NCBI RefSeq assembly: GCF_015832195.1
Contig: NC_052019.1
Coordinates: forward strand, 3,209,685-3,273,684
Direction of reading: 5' to 3'
From: Motacilla alba alba
Lineage: Eukaryota > Chordata > Aves > Passeriformes > Motacillidae
Length of the DNA stretch: 64,000 nucleotides
In this document: piece after piece, positions 1-10,610 of the stretch
Layout: each line of letters begins with the position of its first letter
Position numbering within the stretch: the stretch's first letter is position 1
Position numbers and translations under genes: made by a program
The notes under the pieces: generated by a model
Told to the model about the DNA's origin: nothing
Database searches by the model: none
What the model saw: only the letters and a program-made list of their open reading frames with translations

Positions 1-95
1 TTATTTATGACCTCTAACATCATCGAGCCCAGCCATTCCAAGGCCACCACTAACCCATGTCCCCAAGTGCCTCATCCACAGGTCTTTGAAATAAA
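1..95 (-). mobile_element. CR1 LINE 3' fragment (cut by window edge)
   Basis: The stretch matches, almost word for word, the first part of the longer CR1 copy at 60470-61010 (the shared run describes the same 'ccattcc...aaggccaccac...cccaagtgcc' path). It is read in the reverse orientation and begins inside the element because the window starts here. It is non-coding and 5'-truncated, as most avian CR1 copies are. Confidence 0.75.
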
Positions 96-841
96 ACCAA
101 TCAAAGAATGTGTGCTCAAATATCTGTGAGTCCAAAGTCATCGAGAAGGAAACAAACGATGCTCAGTTTTCATGGAAGCTTGTGTTAACCAACGGACCAA
201 TGGCACAAGCATTTCTGATCAAAGGTATTTGGAAAAAGAATCAGCTGAGATCACTGTTCTGGAGTCTGCTGTTTGACTTTACAGGTCATAAATAATTCCA
301 GAAAAGTCTCTGTACTGGGGTGCAGAGCTTGCAAACGAGCACTGATGAAACTCCACGGTTTTGTTGCTGGCTGGGAGATTCATTGCTTTTCAGATGCACG
401 TCCTGGTGAAGCTGTGAAGTAACCAGCAGGTAGATACTAACCCTGTTACTGTTCTGTTTTTCTGATTATTCACTTTATCCCCCATCTGTCCTTGTTTGCT
501 CTTCTGCTGGGAAAACAACGTTCCTCTGGACTGTGTCGGAACCTGCTGTGTTCAGATGAGGAAGGCAAGTGAGAAGAGGCAGTAGGTGGTTTGTCCCTCC
601 AGGCTGCCACTTTGATATTTTTAATTTGTTTTTTTTTTTTTTTTTCTTTTGGTAGAAGGAACTAGGGAAGTTTTTGTATGGATCCCCTGCCAGCCTGCCA
701 CAAGGCTTGTTTCTGTTTCAAGCAAGGAAAAGGATAAGCAGGAGTGAAGTGTTGTAAGCACCTAATGCTGCAGAATAACTTGCCTAGGTTGGAAGGATCA
801 TCCCCATTCTGCCTTCACAACTTCATGAGCTGTAATTTATT
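96..841. other. Unannotated sequence with a T-homopolymer
   Basis: I see no gene or recognisable repeat apart from a T-run at about 629-645. The 61-residue frame at 110-295 has no domain signature. The words 'ggttggaaggatcatcc' near 789-805 could be a very decayed CR1 tail, but this is too short to call. Confidence 0.5.
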
Positions 842-1060
842 GCAAGAGCAGGGGCCAGCACCTGGGTCTGGGCAATCCCAAGCACAAATACAGGTTTTTG
901 GAATAAGGGATTTCTCCTAGGGAGAAGGATTTGGGGGTGTTGGTTGGTGAGAAGCTCCCCATGACCCAGCAATGTGCACTTACAGCCCAGGAAATTCCCC
1001 ATGTCCTGGGATCCATCCTCAGCAGCACAGGCAGCAGGAGGGGGAAGCAGGACTAGGACA
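842..1060 (+). mobile_element. CR1 LINE fragment covering the end of ORF2
   Basis: The forward strand carries the typical path of the CR1 ORF2 C-terminal region. In pieces of frame it encodes LGNPKHKY, then EKDLGVLVGEKL, then QCALTAQ and LGSI, as expected just downstream of the reverse transcriptase core. Stops and small indels break it. It ends near the point where the copy at 21675-22226 begins, so the two are non-overlapping parts of the same element type. Confidence 0.85.
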
Positions 1061-1726
1061 GAAAAGGCAGGCACATTAAACATGGGACAAAGATTCCAGA
1101 ACTGGTAAAATGGGAATGGGGTGAAATCACTATGGGAATATGCAAGGGTTTGTACAATATCATGAATATAGAAAGTTTCTTGAGAGGAAAGCAGAATATC
1201 TTATTTACCTGACAAGGAGGTCAAGGATAAAATTTCTCTCTTTATACTTTTCAGGAAAACAGCAGAGAATATAAAAGGAGCAATTGATGCTAAAGAACAT
1301 GTTGGCAGTACTGCAAAAGGTGATGGCATTTTCCATGATTTTATGTAAAGTTGAAAAGAAACTAGAAGGCTCATAGCTGCCAGATTTCTGGGGTTCTGAA
1401 ACAACCTCTCTATAACAGGGTCATAGAACCCCTGTGCTTTAGTACAGGTTCATGTAGGGAAAAGGGTTAGAATTTATTGAAGAACCAAGGTAAAGAGGGG
1501 AAACATATTTTCAGGAATTTTGTGAACAGCTCAGGATGGCACAGGAATCCCACAGGCTGTGCACATCTGCCTGCTCCATGCAGATGTCCAGTATGCTCTA
1601 AAACATCTTGAGTGGTACCAAACCCCCCTTAGACAGCTCAATCCCTCCTCTCCAAGGCAGACACCTCCATGGGAGTAAACACCTTGTGGCTCTGTGTGTC
1701 ATCAACAGAGAATTACAGAGAGCTCT
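1061..1726. other. Unannotated sequence
   Basis: No repeat family or coding signal recognised. It separates the CR1 fragment from the 27-bp tandem array. Confidence 0.4.
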
Positions 1727-1888
1727 CTGTCTGAGAGCTGCAGAAATGCCTGTCTGAGAGCTCCAGGGATGTGTGTCTGTCTGAGAGTTCCAGAAATGTG
1801 TCTGTCTGAGAGTTCCAGAGCTATATGTCTGTCTGAGAGCTCCAGAACTGTGTGTCTGTCTGAGAGCTCCAGAGCTGTGTGTCTGTCT
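1727..1888 (+). repeat. 27-bp minisatellite, about six copies
   Basis: A unit beginning CTGTCTGAGAG and running through 'ctccagagctgtgtgt' starts at 1727, 1750, 1777, 1802, 1829 and 1856, with a partial unit at 1883. The last full units are exactly 27 bp; the first is 23 and one is 25. Because 27 is a multiple of three, the array stays open in both directions and yields a repetitive frame with period-9 peptides (CLSESSR-like). I read that frame as a by-product of the array, not as a gene. Confidence 0.9.
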
Positions 1889-3602
1889 CCCTTGACTACC
1901 AACAGGGGTGAGAGTAATGAGCTAAAATGCAGGTGTTACTGTGAATGAGATGAGCTATCTTTGGGCTCTACATGTCTCCAGCATTTTAAAAATCAATGCA
2001 AGTGTCCACAAAGTCACCCTAAAGCTCTGGTTCTTAAAGGAGATGGAGAGAAGATGTGACAAGTGTCTCCTAGTGAGTTAAAGATAGCAGAGAAAGAAAC
2101 ACGCACTTGATGTTCACTACATGTGGGGAAAGAGAAATGGTCCAAATTATAGCAAGAGGGATTTGTTCTACCTACCCAGAAGGCTTTTCTTAGAGGGAAA
2201 GTTGAGCCCTGGAAAAGGCTGAGTGGTGCAAAATTGCTCTACTGCCCACTAAAAGCAGTCTGGGAAACACTGTGAGAGTGTTTCTCTCAGGTTTGTCTAA
2301 ACACCATTTTTAAGGCAGTGGTTGTGATGACCTCTGGAGCCTCTGCCATCACTGTATTCTGCTGTTTATCTGAGTAAAATTGTACCAGACTTTAAAATCA
2401 TTGTTTAACATATTGGTCCAGTTTTCCTCTCTGTTTTTTGAAACAGTATGTAGCTTATTTCTTTAGAATCTTGTGTATTTTCATGCCCCTGAACACATGA
2501 GGTCAAAATCAACTGAACAATGAAAGCAGCATATATCAATTATTCCTACTTTGCATTTGCATCCAAATTTTTCCTTCCCTTTCCCTTCCCTAACACTTTT
2601 TATTTTGTTCACACAACAAAAACGTTATTTTTCATTAACCCAGAAATTCCCACTTTGATTATTCAAGCTACATCCAATATATCTTCCACCTGCTCTCTTC
2701 CCCTCTTTTCATAGTTACATCACCTGTTGTGACTAAATTCAGCTGCCTTCAGCATTGCTGATTGTGAAAACTGTCTTCTTTTCACTCAAATGTTCAGCAT
2801 TTTTAACAAGAAACCATGAATTCCAGAGAGATTTTTGCTCAGAGGGCAGATTTTCATGTGTTTGCAAGCAGAATTATGGTTGCAGAAGAGCCTGTGGTTT
2901 TTATTTGCTATGTTTATTGAAAACTCTGCACTGCATCATCCTCCCCTTGTTTGGATTTTACATCAAGTTGTTTAGCTCAGAAACTTGAGTAAAGATTGGT
3001 TGATTTTCTACAGTAAAGATGAAATATGGGGGGATTAAGTACTCACGTTTGCTTTCTTTAAACTCACGTTTATTGTCTTGATAAAGGTGCTTCCAAAAGA
3101 GTTTTCTGCCCAAGGTTGGATCCTCCATCAGCCAAAGGGGTGGGAAAATGTTCACTTAACCCTTTAACCAGAGTTGCAGCCCCATAGATCTGTTTTGGCA
3201 GTTCAGATGGAAGAATGATTCGAAGTCTTGTATCCTGCTCCTCTAGGATAAAACACCAAAATCAGACTCCAAAGAGGGGCAGCAAATTGTTCTTTAACTG
3301 GTTTGTTCAGATCTGAACCTTGAGGATTGCTCATCTTCCCCCATGAGCTGCAAAGCCCTGGCCAATCCTTTCATTATATTCCTCTACATCATCATCTGTG
3401 AGGGCTTAAGAGTGGCTCCAGAGGTGGGGGTGGGAATTTCTGGCCATAGATTTACAGGAAATGAGTAAATGTTGTTTGTAAGCTGTGCTGGTACCTGTAG
3501 GCTTCTTCCTGAGTGCCAACACGTGCTGTGTGTTTGACTTCTCACCTGGGGCTTTTTCCAGCTTTGGGGAGGATTCTGTGTCTCTGTGCCTGTTTGTACT
3601 CG
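1889..3602. other. Unannotated sequence
   Basis: It contains a small pyrimidine-rich patch (about 2570-2600) and several frames under 80 residues without domain features. No splice-site and frame combination convinced me of an exon. Confidence 0.4.
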
Positions 3603-4015
3603 TGAGAAATGATATTCACTTAAAAATTTTAAAAGGTTTATTAAAACCTTATCAAAAATACAACAGAAGACTGAAAAGAGAAAATATTGTGACACTGGGA
3701 GCAAAGGATTTTTCCCACCATGTGCTCATCCATATAATGGAGGTTTCACCTTTTAGCCCTTTGGCCCCTCCCAAAGTTGTGTCCATTGACTCCTTCTTTA
3801 CTGTCCAGTGCTGGAGATCACTTCCTTAAATGTTGATTGGGGGCCAGGTGCTGCCATAGTAACAATCCCACCCTCCCAAATGTCCCAAACCCAGGTCACC
3901 CCCTGATAACAATGCAAGGAGGGTAAAATATAAGTCTATAAAACTTCTCTTAGCATATACAATATATTTGCCCTTTAATTGTGAGATTCAACTATTTCAT
4001 TGCTCATTTATCACA
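3603..4015 (-). mobile_element. Solo LTR of an endogenous retrovirus, 413 bp
   Basis: Read on the minus strand it starts TGTGATAAATGAGC (at 4015) and ends ATTTCTCA (at 3603), giving canonical TG...CA ends. A poly-A signal AATAAA lies at 3637-3642 in reverse, close to the 3' end as in an R/U5 region. The flanks are tactcg (3597-3602) and tacttg (4016-4021), a 6-bp target duplication with one change, which fits ERVK-like integration. No internal gag, pol or env sequence adjoins it, so this is a recombined single LTR. Confidence 0.8.
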
Positions 4016-7000
4016 TACTTGTGCACAGGAAGCTCCTGGCATTGCTTCAAGCCTCTGTGTGGCCCTAAGTCACATATCCTGAGTTTTGAGCAGCATTGTG
4101 TTTCAGCTCCTCTCACTTATTTTCCCCCTCTCTGTATTCCTGGCTTTTGAAGCCCATAGTGCTCTCCTAGGTTTGACTCTCCAGTGCTGTGACAAGCTGC
4201 TCCCAAGTGACACTCAGAAAATGGCATTTTCTCTGGCAGTGTGCCCTCACAGACCTCGAGGGAAGAAGAGCCAGCACACCAGGTTGGTGAAAACTGGTGT
4301 ATTTCCAAAGCTTTCCAAAAGCTGCTGTGTCTCACACTGAATTATCACAATCAGCCCTCCACACTCCCTGTTATTTCTTCACGCTGTTTTGAAAGAGCTG
4401 TAAACCTCCTATGGACATCATGATACCTTTTTAATTTAAAAGTCACCAAATCTGGCTGTAACAACCCCATGAACTCACAGCTGAGGTATCCAAAGGGCAG
4501 CTATGGCAATTCTGTGCACCTGGAAAAGGTGTCTCCAAGTTTCTGTACCCAGAGAGCAGGCAGGACAGGACCAGGAACAATGTGCTGCTTTACCCAGCTC
4601 TTCTGTCTCCCAAGGATGGTGAAAGCTGCAGCATGGAGCTGTACAGGAGAGCAGGCTGAGCTTTGTTGCACATAAACTGGTGAACTCTTTCTGAGATAAG
4701 GCAATTTAGAAGGGGAAGACAGATGTAGCTGTTCCTAACTCTGGAGAATGATTTATCTAACCTTTAAGGGCCCCTCCTACATCTTTTTCCCCAACATGTT
4801 GCAGTAATTTTCCTGCTTGTAGTGTCTGTAGGAATTTCTAATCCTTCTTGGAATTCTGCAAAAATGTGGGAGCTCAAGATATTGTGAGTTGTTCTAAGGG
4901 AGTACTTCCACTTATCTGTTGTCTCCTAAATGTTTTGCTTTCCTTTCTTTTCCTTGGTGTATGGAAGGGGGCATACAGGAGTGGTTTGACTTCATTTGCT
5001 AAAGAATTTATTAGTTTGTGCCCCTCTGTTTTTATGCTCCACACCTTCAAAACCAAATATTGTCCACATTAACAAATACAATGGCAGCATTTAAGGATTG
5101 GAAAGTTCCTCTCATTTCACTTGCCCTTCAAGATTAGCCTAATCACTTTCTAATCCATCCCCTTTTGGCTCTCTATGATTCAGCTGTCCAAATCCAATTG
5201 CATTCATTTCCCCTTAATCAGTTATTTTATGGTCCTATCCAAGACTGTCACTTCTGATAGCTTGTTTTCCAAAGTGTTTTAAATCATTTTAATTAATTTC
5301 CATCTAATCTCTCCAGGAACTTTCGGGATGTTGCTTTCTACACCAATTAGCCTCCCAAATTACTGGCATGTGCTTGTTAAGAAGTTTCCTCTTATCTCCG
5401 CGTTCCTTTGCTGTAGCTGTATGGCCCCTGTGATACCAGAGGGAGGCTGAAATTCCCTTCTCTCCCTTTCTGTTAGTGGGCTCAGCTCTGAGTGTTGTTT
5501 GCCCAACAAAGAGGACCTCAAAGACCTATTTGGCACCTAATGACTTGGAGATAAATATCTGCTTCACTCTCACTTTTGGTCATGCTGGGGGTTAATGCAG
5601 GTAACATGCCCTGAAACGCATCCTCAGTCTCAACAGGTTTATTTTTCTTTGGATCCTACTTGGATACTTTGCATGTTAATGTATAATATAGAAAAAAATC
5701 AGACTTAGAAATATATGTACATAAAATATATCTAAATATATATTCTCATCTTTCCTTAATATTTGCAAAACTGTTACTTGCCAACTGTAACTATAAAGTT
5801 AAAAAATTTCCATCTGTTTAGGATGTCTCGATTTAGAGATTTATTTTGGATTATCAGCTGACCTGAAGAATTCAGTAGAACTTGAGCTTCTTGTTACAAT
5901 TATTTAAGGGGGAAAGAGGAGCACAGAAGAGTGAGAAGGGAGCAGGTTACAGTCTTACCTGGGGATGGAAAACAGGGAAGGAGAGAAGCCCTCCCAGGCC
6001 GTGGGAGCAGCCAGCAGAGCAGAGGTCACAGTGTTAAGTCAGTGTGGTGACTCAGTGCTGTGTTTGTGCACCTCCAGTGATTCTGTGTGATTAAATATCA
6101 ACTGCATTTAACTCACTGCTTGCAGGAAATTATTTCACTTTAGTCTTCCGAGAAGTCTTTGGAAGGAAAAGGACAGACACTCCCTCTAGTGTCCTACTAT
6201 TTAGAGCAAAGTAAAGTTCAGTTTATTTACTTTTTGGCCGTTGCCTGTCACCTTCCTTGATTTCTCACACACATGCTGATTCCAGCCTGGCTTTTAAAAT
6301 TCCTCCCACCACAATTGCTCCCAACTGATTGCGCTGAGATGAAAGAAGAACTTCTCTGTGAAAGTCCCTTTGAATCAGGAAGGGGAATAGTGGGAACAAT
6401 CACCTGCAGTGCTGCAGGACTTGAGCAGCCTACTCAGAAACCAGGGGTGCCCAGCACTGTGAAAACCAGGATCAAAAAATACCAACCCTGCTAGAAGAAA
6501 CTTGTATTTTATACATGAAGATGCAGGGAAGTTTCCCAAAGTCCAAGAGAAGTAATATTTGACTACACAGTTCTATCAGGCTCTGAAATAAAAACACATT
6601 TACAGGCTTCAGGGGGCTTAAGAGGTCCCTCATTGTTGGTGCCAGTGAGCAGCATGTGCCTGGTGCTTTACCCTGCACAATGCCCTGGCTCAGGAAAAAG
6701 TTATTTTGTCCTGTGTCTTGGAGCTCCAGAGTTGATTTTGGATTGCTTTTTAAACTGCCTGCTTCTGTGGAAAAGCTAAGCAAATCCTTGGGCCATAAAT
6801 CCAACCCCTGTGTCACTGGAAATGTCTTTGAAGCTTCCAGTAAACCCTGCTTGTGTTTCTCTTTGACAAAAATTCTGGGACAAATAAGAGTGTTTTGCAT
6901 GCCTTGATTGCAAATATCCAAAAGAACATCTATTCCTAACAGGTGCTCAGGTCAAACTTGCTTGTTTTTGGTATTCTGCTGTTTCACTCCTTTGTGTAGA

Positions 7001-7635
7001 TGATTGTTTTGTTAAGTCAGGGGGTTAAGGAACAATGGTTCTTCATACAAACACTCCTGTTCAGATGGGGATGGACTGATTTAGTTGGAAACAAGGAAAG
7101 TCTTTGTTCATTACTATTCACTGTGTTTCCATGTAGAAGTCCAGGGAATTGAAACATAACTTTAGGTGACTAATATCCAGTTGTTCAGGACAGGTGTGTG
7201 AAATGCTGCAGCAGAACAATATATGGAATTTGACTCTTCTGCCTTAGTTTGTCTCTGAGTGTGTGACAACATAGTTGGAGGTTGGAAAGCAGAAAGTTCC
7301 TGAACAAATAGATTATTGACACAAATCTACAACTTCAAAAATTGTAGAGGAATAAAAGAGGAGTAAGTACAGACACTATCATGTTAGTGACAACCAACCA
7401 GCCCTTTTCTGTAAAATGTGTTCAGAACTCAACTGAAAAATTATAATAAACGTGAAATGGTGAGAGTTTAACTGTCTCCAAAGTGTTACAAAAATCAACA
7501 AGTTTTAACTTTCTGATCATCTTTGTGTCAGGGTCTTTTTCCTTGCTTTCCTGAGGACGCTGACATGTTCCTTCTTCCAGCAATACTTTACTTGTGTGAC
7601 CTGTCAGCTGTGTACAGCCACACTGGGGTGGAGGG
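4016..7635. other. Unannotated sequence
   Basis: A long stretch with no recognised repeat. AT-rich words occur near 5680-5760. The 149-residue minus frame at 6472-6921 has no membrane topology, repeats or motif I can name, and I treat it as chance. Confidence 0.4.
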
Positions 7636-7687
7636 TGTATTGAATGATCTTTAAGGTTCCTTCCAACCCAAACCATTCCATGATTCT
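7636..7687 (+). mobile_element. CR1 LINE 3' terminus
   Basis: It contains the standard CR1 tail: 'gaatgatctttaaggttcc', 'ttccaacccaaaccattcc', then 'atgattct'. Only about 50 bp survive. It lies in + orientation, opposite to the next fragment at 7986. Confidence 0.85.
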
Positions 7688-7985
7688 AAATTGATTCCCT
7701 CTCCTTCCTGGTCTGGAATTTGGATGATCTTTTCCATTCCTTCTCATCATTTGCTTGTCTGGTTGGCCCAGTAGGGGAGAGGGAGAGTGGTGATATCCAG
7801 AGCAGCCTTTAACATCACTGGGCACCAGCAGAGATGGAGTTGATAGTCTTCAGAAGAGGATCTCAGCAGCTCTCCAGCCCTTTTCAAAACCCTTCTCATG
7901 TCTCCCCTGGCACAGGACCAGGAGCTGGTCCACCTGCAAGTGCTGTGGTGGTGTTGGGGACACCCAATTAATGAAGACAGGAAAG

Positions 7986-8155
7986 GTTTGCATTGGAAGA
8001 GTCCTCAAAAATCATCCAGTTCCACCCCCTGCCATGGGGCAGGGACACCTTCTACTGTCCCAGAGTGCTCCAAGCCCTGTCCAGCCTGGCCTTGGACACT
8101 GCCAGAGATCCAAGGGCAGCCACAGCTTCTCTGGGCACACTCATCCCAATGCATG
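7986..8155 (-). mobile_element. CR1 LINE 3' fragment
   Basis: Reverse-orientation CR1: 'catccagttccaccccctgcc', a 'gcagggacacctt' step, 'ctccaagccctgtccagcc', 'ttggacactgcc', then 'cagccacagcttctctgggca'. The very last tail bases are worn. It parallels the copies at 50960 and 52888. Confidence 0.88.
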
Positions 8156-9731
8156 AGATGTGGTCAGCTATTGTGGCCCTTATACAGCACTGAGCTATGA
8201 AGAGGTCAAATAAGTCCCTAAATTGGAAACCAGGATGAGGGGAGGAATACCTAGAGCAGATGAGGGGCTTCCTTTCTCAAGAATTTCTGTTCAACAAGTC
8301 AGTGTGTGATAGAAAACATTGCACACTCCTGGGTGATGGATAAAAGAGGCAAGAAAGCAGCAGCAGAATGACTAAGAGGGTAAAAATAGTACAAACCACG
8401 GGCTGCAGGGAGACCAACCACCTGAGGGGGTAAAGGAAGAGGCAAATGAACACATTGAAATACAGGAAGAGTGAAGAAATGGAATAGAGCAGAGCTGAGG
8501 TGGGTGTTGAGAGGGATTAAATATTTAGTTCTATTAAATATTTAAATTTATATCTTCCTGGCTGACTTTCCAGGACAGAGAGTACTGGAAGAGGGATTAT
8601 GTTCTGCAGGAATGAGGAGCTTTGCTGCCAGGAGTCAATTGACCTCCCCATGCTTTGGTTTATCAGCCACAGAACAAAACAGAAACTGGTCTTCTGGAGG
8701 CATGGAGAGGTCCAGTGTGCTGAAACCCTTCCAATACCCCCAGGTGAGAAGAGCCAGCCCTTGCCAGGAGAAGGAGGCTGATGGATCCTCTCTCCCATCT
8801 CCCTGGGCAGGAGCAGCAGAGCCCAGGGTGCTCAGTGGATTCTGCTCCCAGGTTCATCTGCTTGCAGTTTGCTTTGAAGATGAGCTGGCTCAGAGAAGTA
8901 GGACAGTTGTGCTGCCATGAAGCTTTCATCTTCCCATTTCCCTGGCCTTCATTTGTTGCTGTTTTGCTCTGATCTGGCCGCAGCTAATTCTCAGTGCTTT
9001 GTTTGCAGCCTTTCTGGATGAAATCCTACAGCGAGAGCACACTCTGGGCACCAGAGTCATAATAAGGGTTTCATTTACTTACCCAAATTATTCAGCAGTA
9101 ATACTGCTTTTGTTTATCAGACATCCACTGCTGCAAAACACTTGAAGTCCATGTCATGCAGGGGCCCAATGATGTGTTATTTTAAAGTGGCACAACCAAC
9201 TTTTTGGATTTTTCAGTTTAAATTTGCAGTGCCCTTTCTTTCCTGTGCTTCCTCAGGAGGGGCTCTTTGGGCACAGGGCCACTCAGGGGATTTTGTCATG
9301 TGGGTACAGCAAAGGGAATCCCATCATATTACCCTTGTGCAATGTGATTAAACTCTAGTTTAGAAGTATTTAAGGCTTTGGGGTTTGTAATTTGGAGTTG
9401 TATTTAAACAGCCACACACTGACACCTGTTTTTCTCACAAGTCACTGATGTGCAAAATTCTCATTTCCATTTTGGATACTTGTTCTTCATTTGGATCACC
9501 TCCTCAAACACTCCCAACTGTGAACAAGTGGCATCTCCCACATCTTGTTCCTCATCCCAAACCCCTTTCATACATCCCTGCCCACCTGCACTGTGATCTT
9601 TCCCCATCACTTACCACGTTCCTCAAAGGCTTTGAAAAATACACTAAAGAGAGGCAATTTCCAGCCCAAACTTTAACTTTGCAACAAACACATAGGGAAG
9701 AGATTTTCCTGCTGGGATTGTATGTGTTTAT
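8156..9731. other. Unannotated sequence
   Basis: No recognised repeat. Overlapping short frames on both strands at 8600-8930 coincide with a slightly GC-richer patch and show no conserved domain pattern. Confidence 0.4.
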
Positions 9732-9839
9732 GTTGGATGAGGCTTTGAACAACTGGTCTTGTGGGTGGCATCCCTGCCATGGTAGAACCGGATGGTCTTT
9801 ATGATTCCTTCCGACCCAAACCATTCTGTGATTCCATGA
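9732..9839 (+). mobile_element. CR1 LINE 3' terminus
   Basis: It runs from 'gttggatgaggctttgaac' through 'tggcatccctgccatgg' to the tail 'ttccgacccaaaccattctg' and 'tgattccatga'. This is the last ~110 bp of a CR1 copy in forward orientation. Confidence 0.85.
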
Positions 9840-10435
9840 AATTTTCTTGCACTGTGTATCTGAATTCTCTGAGTAATTGTATCCTCTAGAAATTACTTTC
9901 CCTGCCCATGATGATATAGGAAAATGGAGCAGAAAATACCCGTTGAAATCTCTTTAAGTTTCTCATTTGTTTTCGAAGTGCATTAATATTTTAATTTAAG
10001 AATTATCCATTTTAGTGCTTGGATGGACAGGAAGAGCCAAGTGTGCACATGGGACACTGCCTCTTGTGTCAAGAAAGGAACAGGGCCCTAGTGAGAATAA
10101 TGCTGTGCACAAAATAAATCTCCAGAAAACACTTTTTCTACCTCTCAGCTTTAATGCCTCAGAGATCAGCGCGTGTGACCAAGCCACCTGTTGGCATTGT
10201 GTGTTTGCATCTTTCTCACCTTATTGATTATCTCTCTTCACCCCTCAGGAACACATATTCATATTCCCTGGATTGGGAAGAAAGTCAATTTTTGCAAAAA
10301 TTGTCTGGAGTCCTGTCCTCTGAGTGACATTGGGATCTTTAAATCATTTAAAACTTTCCCTGCAGCCTCCCCATTGCTCAGTTTTGCAGTCCCTGGCTCA
10401 GATGGCAACAGTCTAACCTAATGTCAACAATTTAT

Positions 10436-10610
10436 TATTTTCTAATATTAGATATATATTATATATAAGATTATATTAAATATATAAGTGTTAGATCTAT
10501 ATCTAAAAGAATATAAAAATAATATGTATCATTATTTATATTATTATCTATTATTATATATATAGTATATGTAATAATACATATAATATAGTATATAAAC
10601 CTATTATTTT
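10436..10610. repeat. AT-rich low-complexity block
   Basis: The stretch is almost pure A and T, built from imperfect ATAT, TATTA and AATATA words without a fixed period. It can fold on itself in many registers. It looks like a degenerate AT microsatellite. Confidence 0.8.

Noticed and set aside
5950..5970. 'cttacctggggatgg' resembling the start of U1 snRNA
   Set aside because: The following sequence does not match U1, so it is a chance short match.
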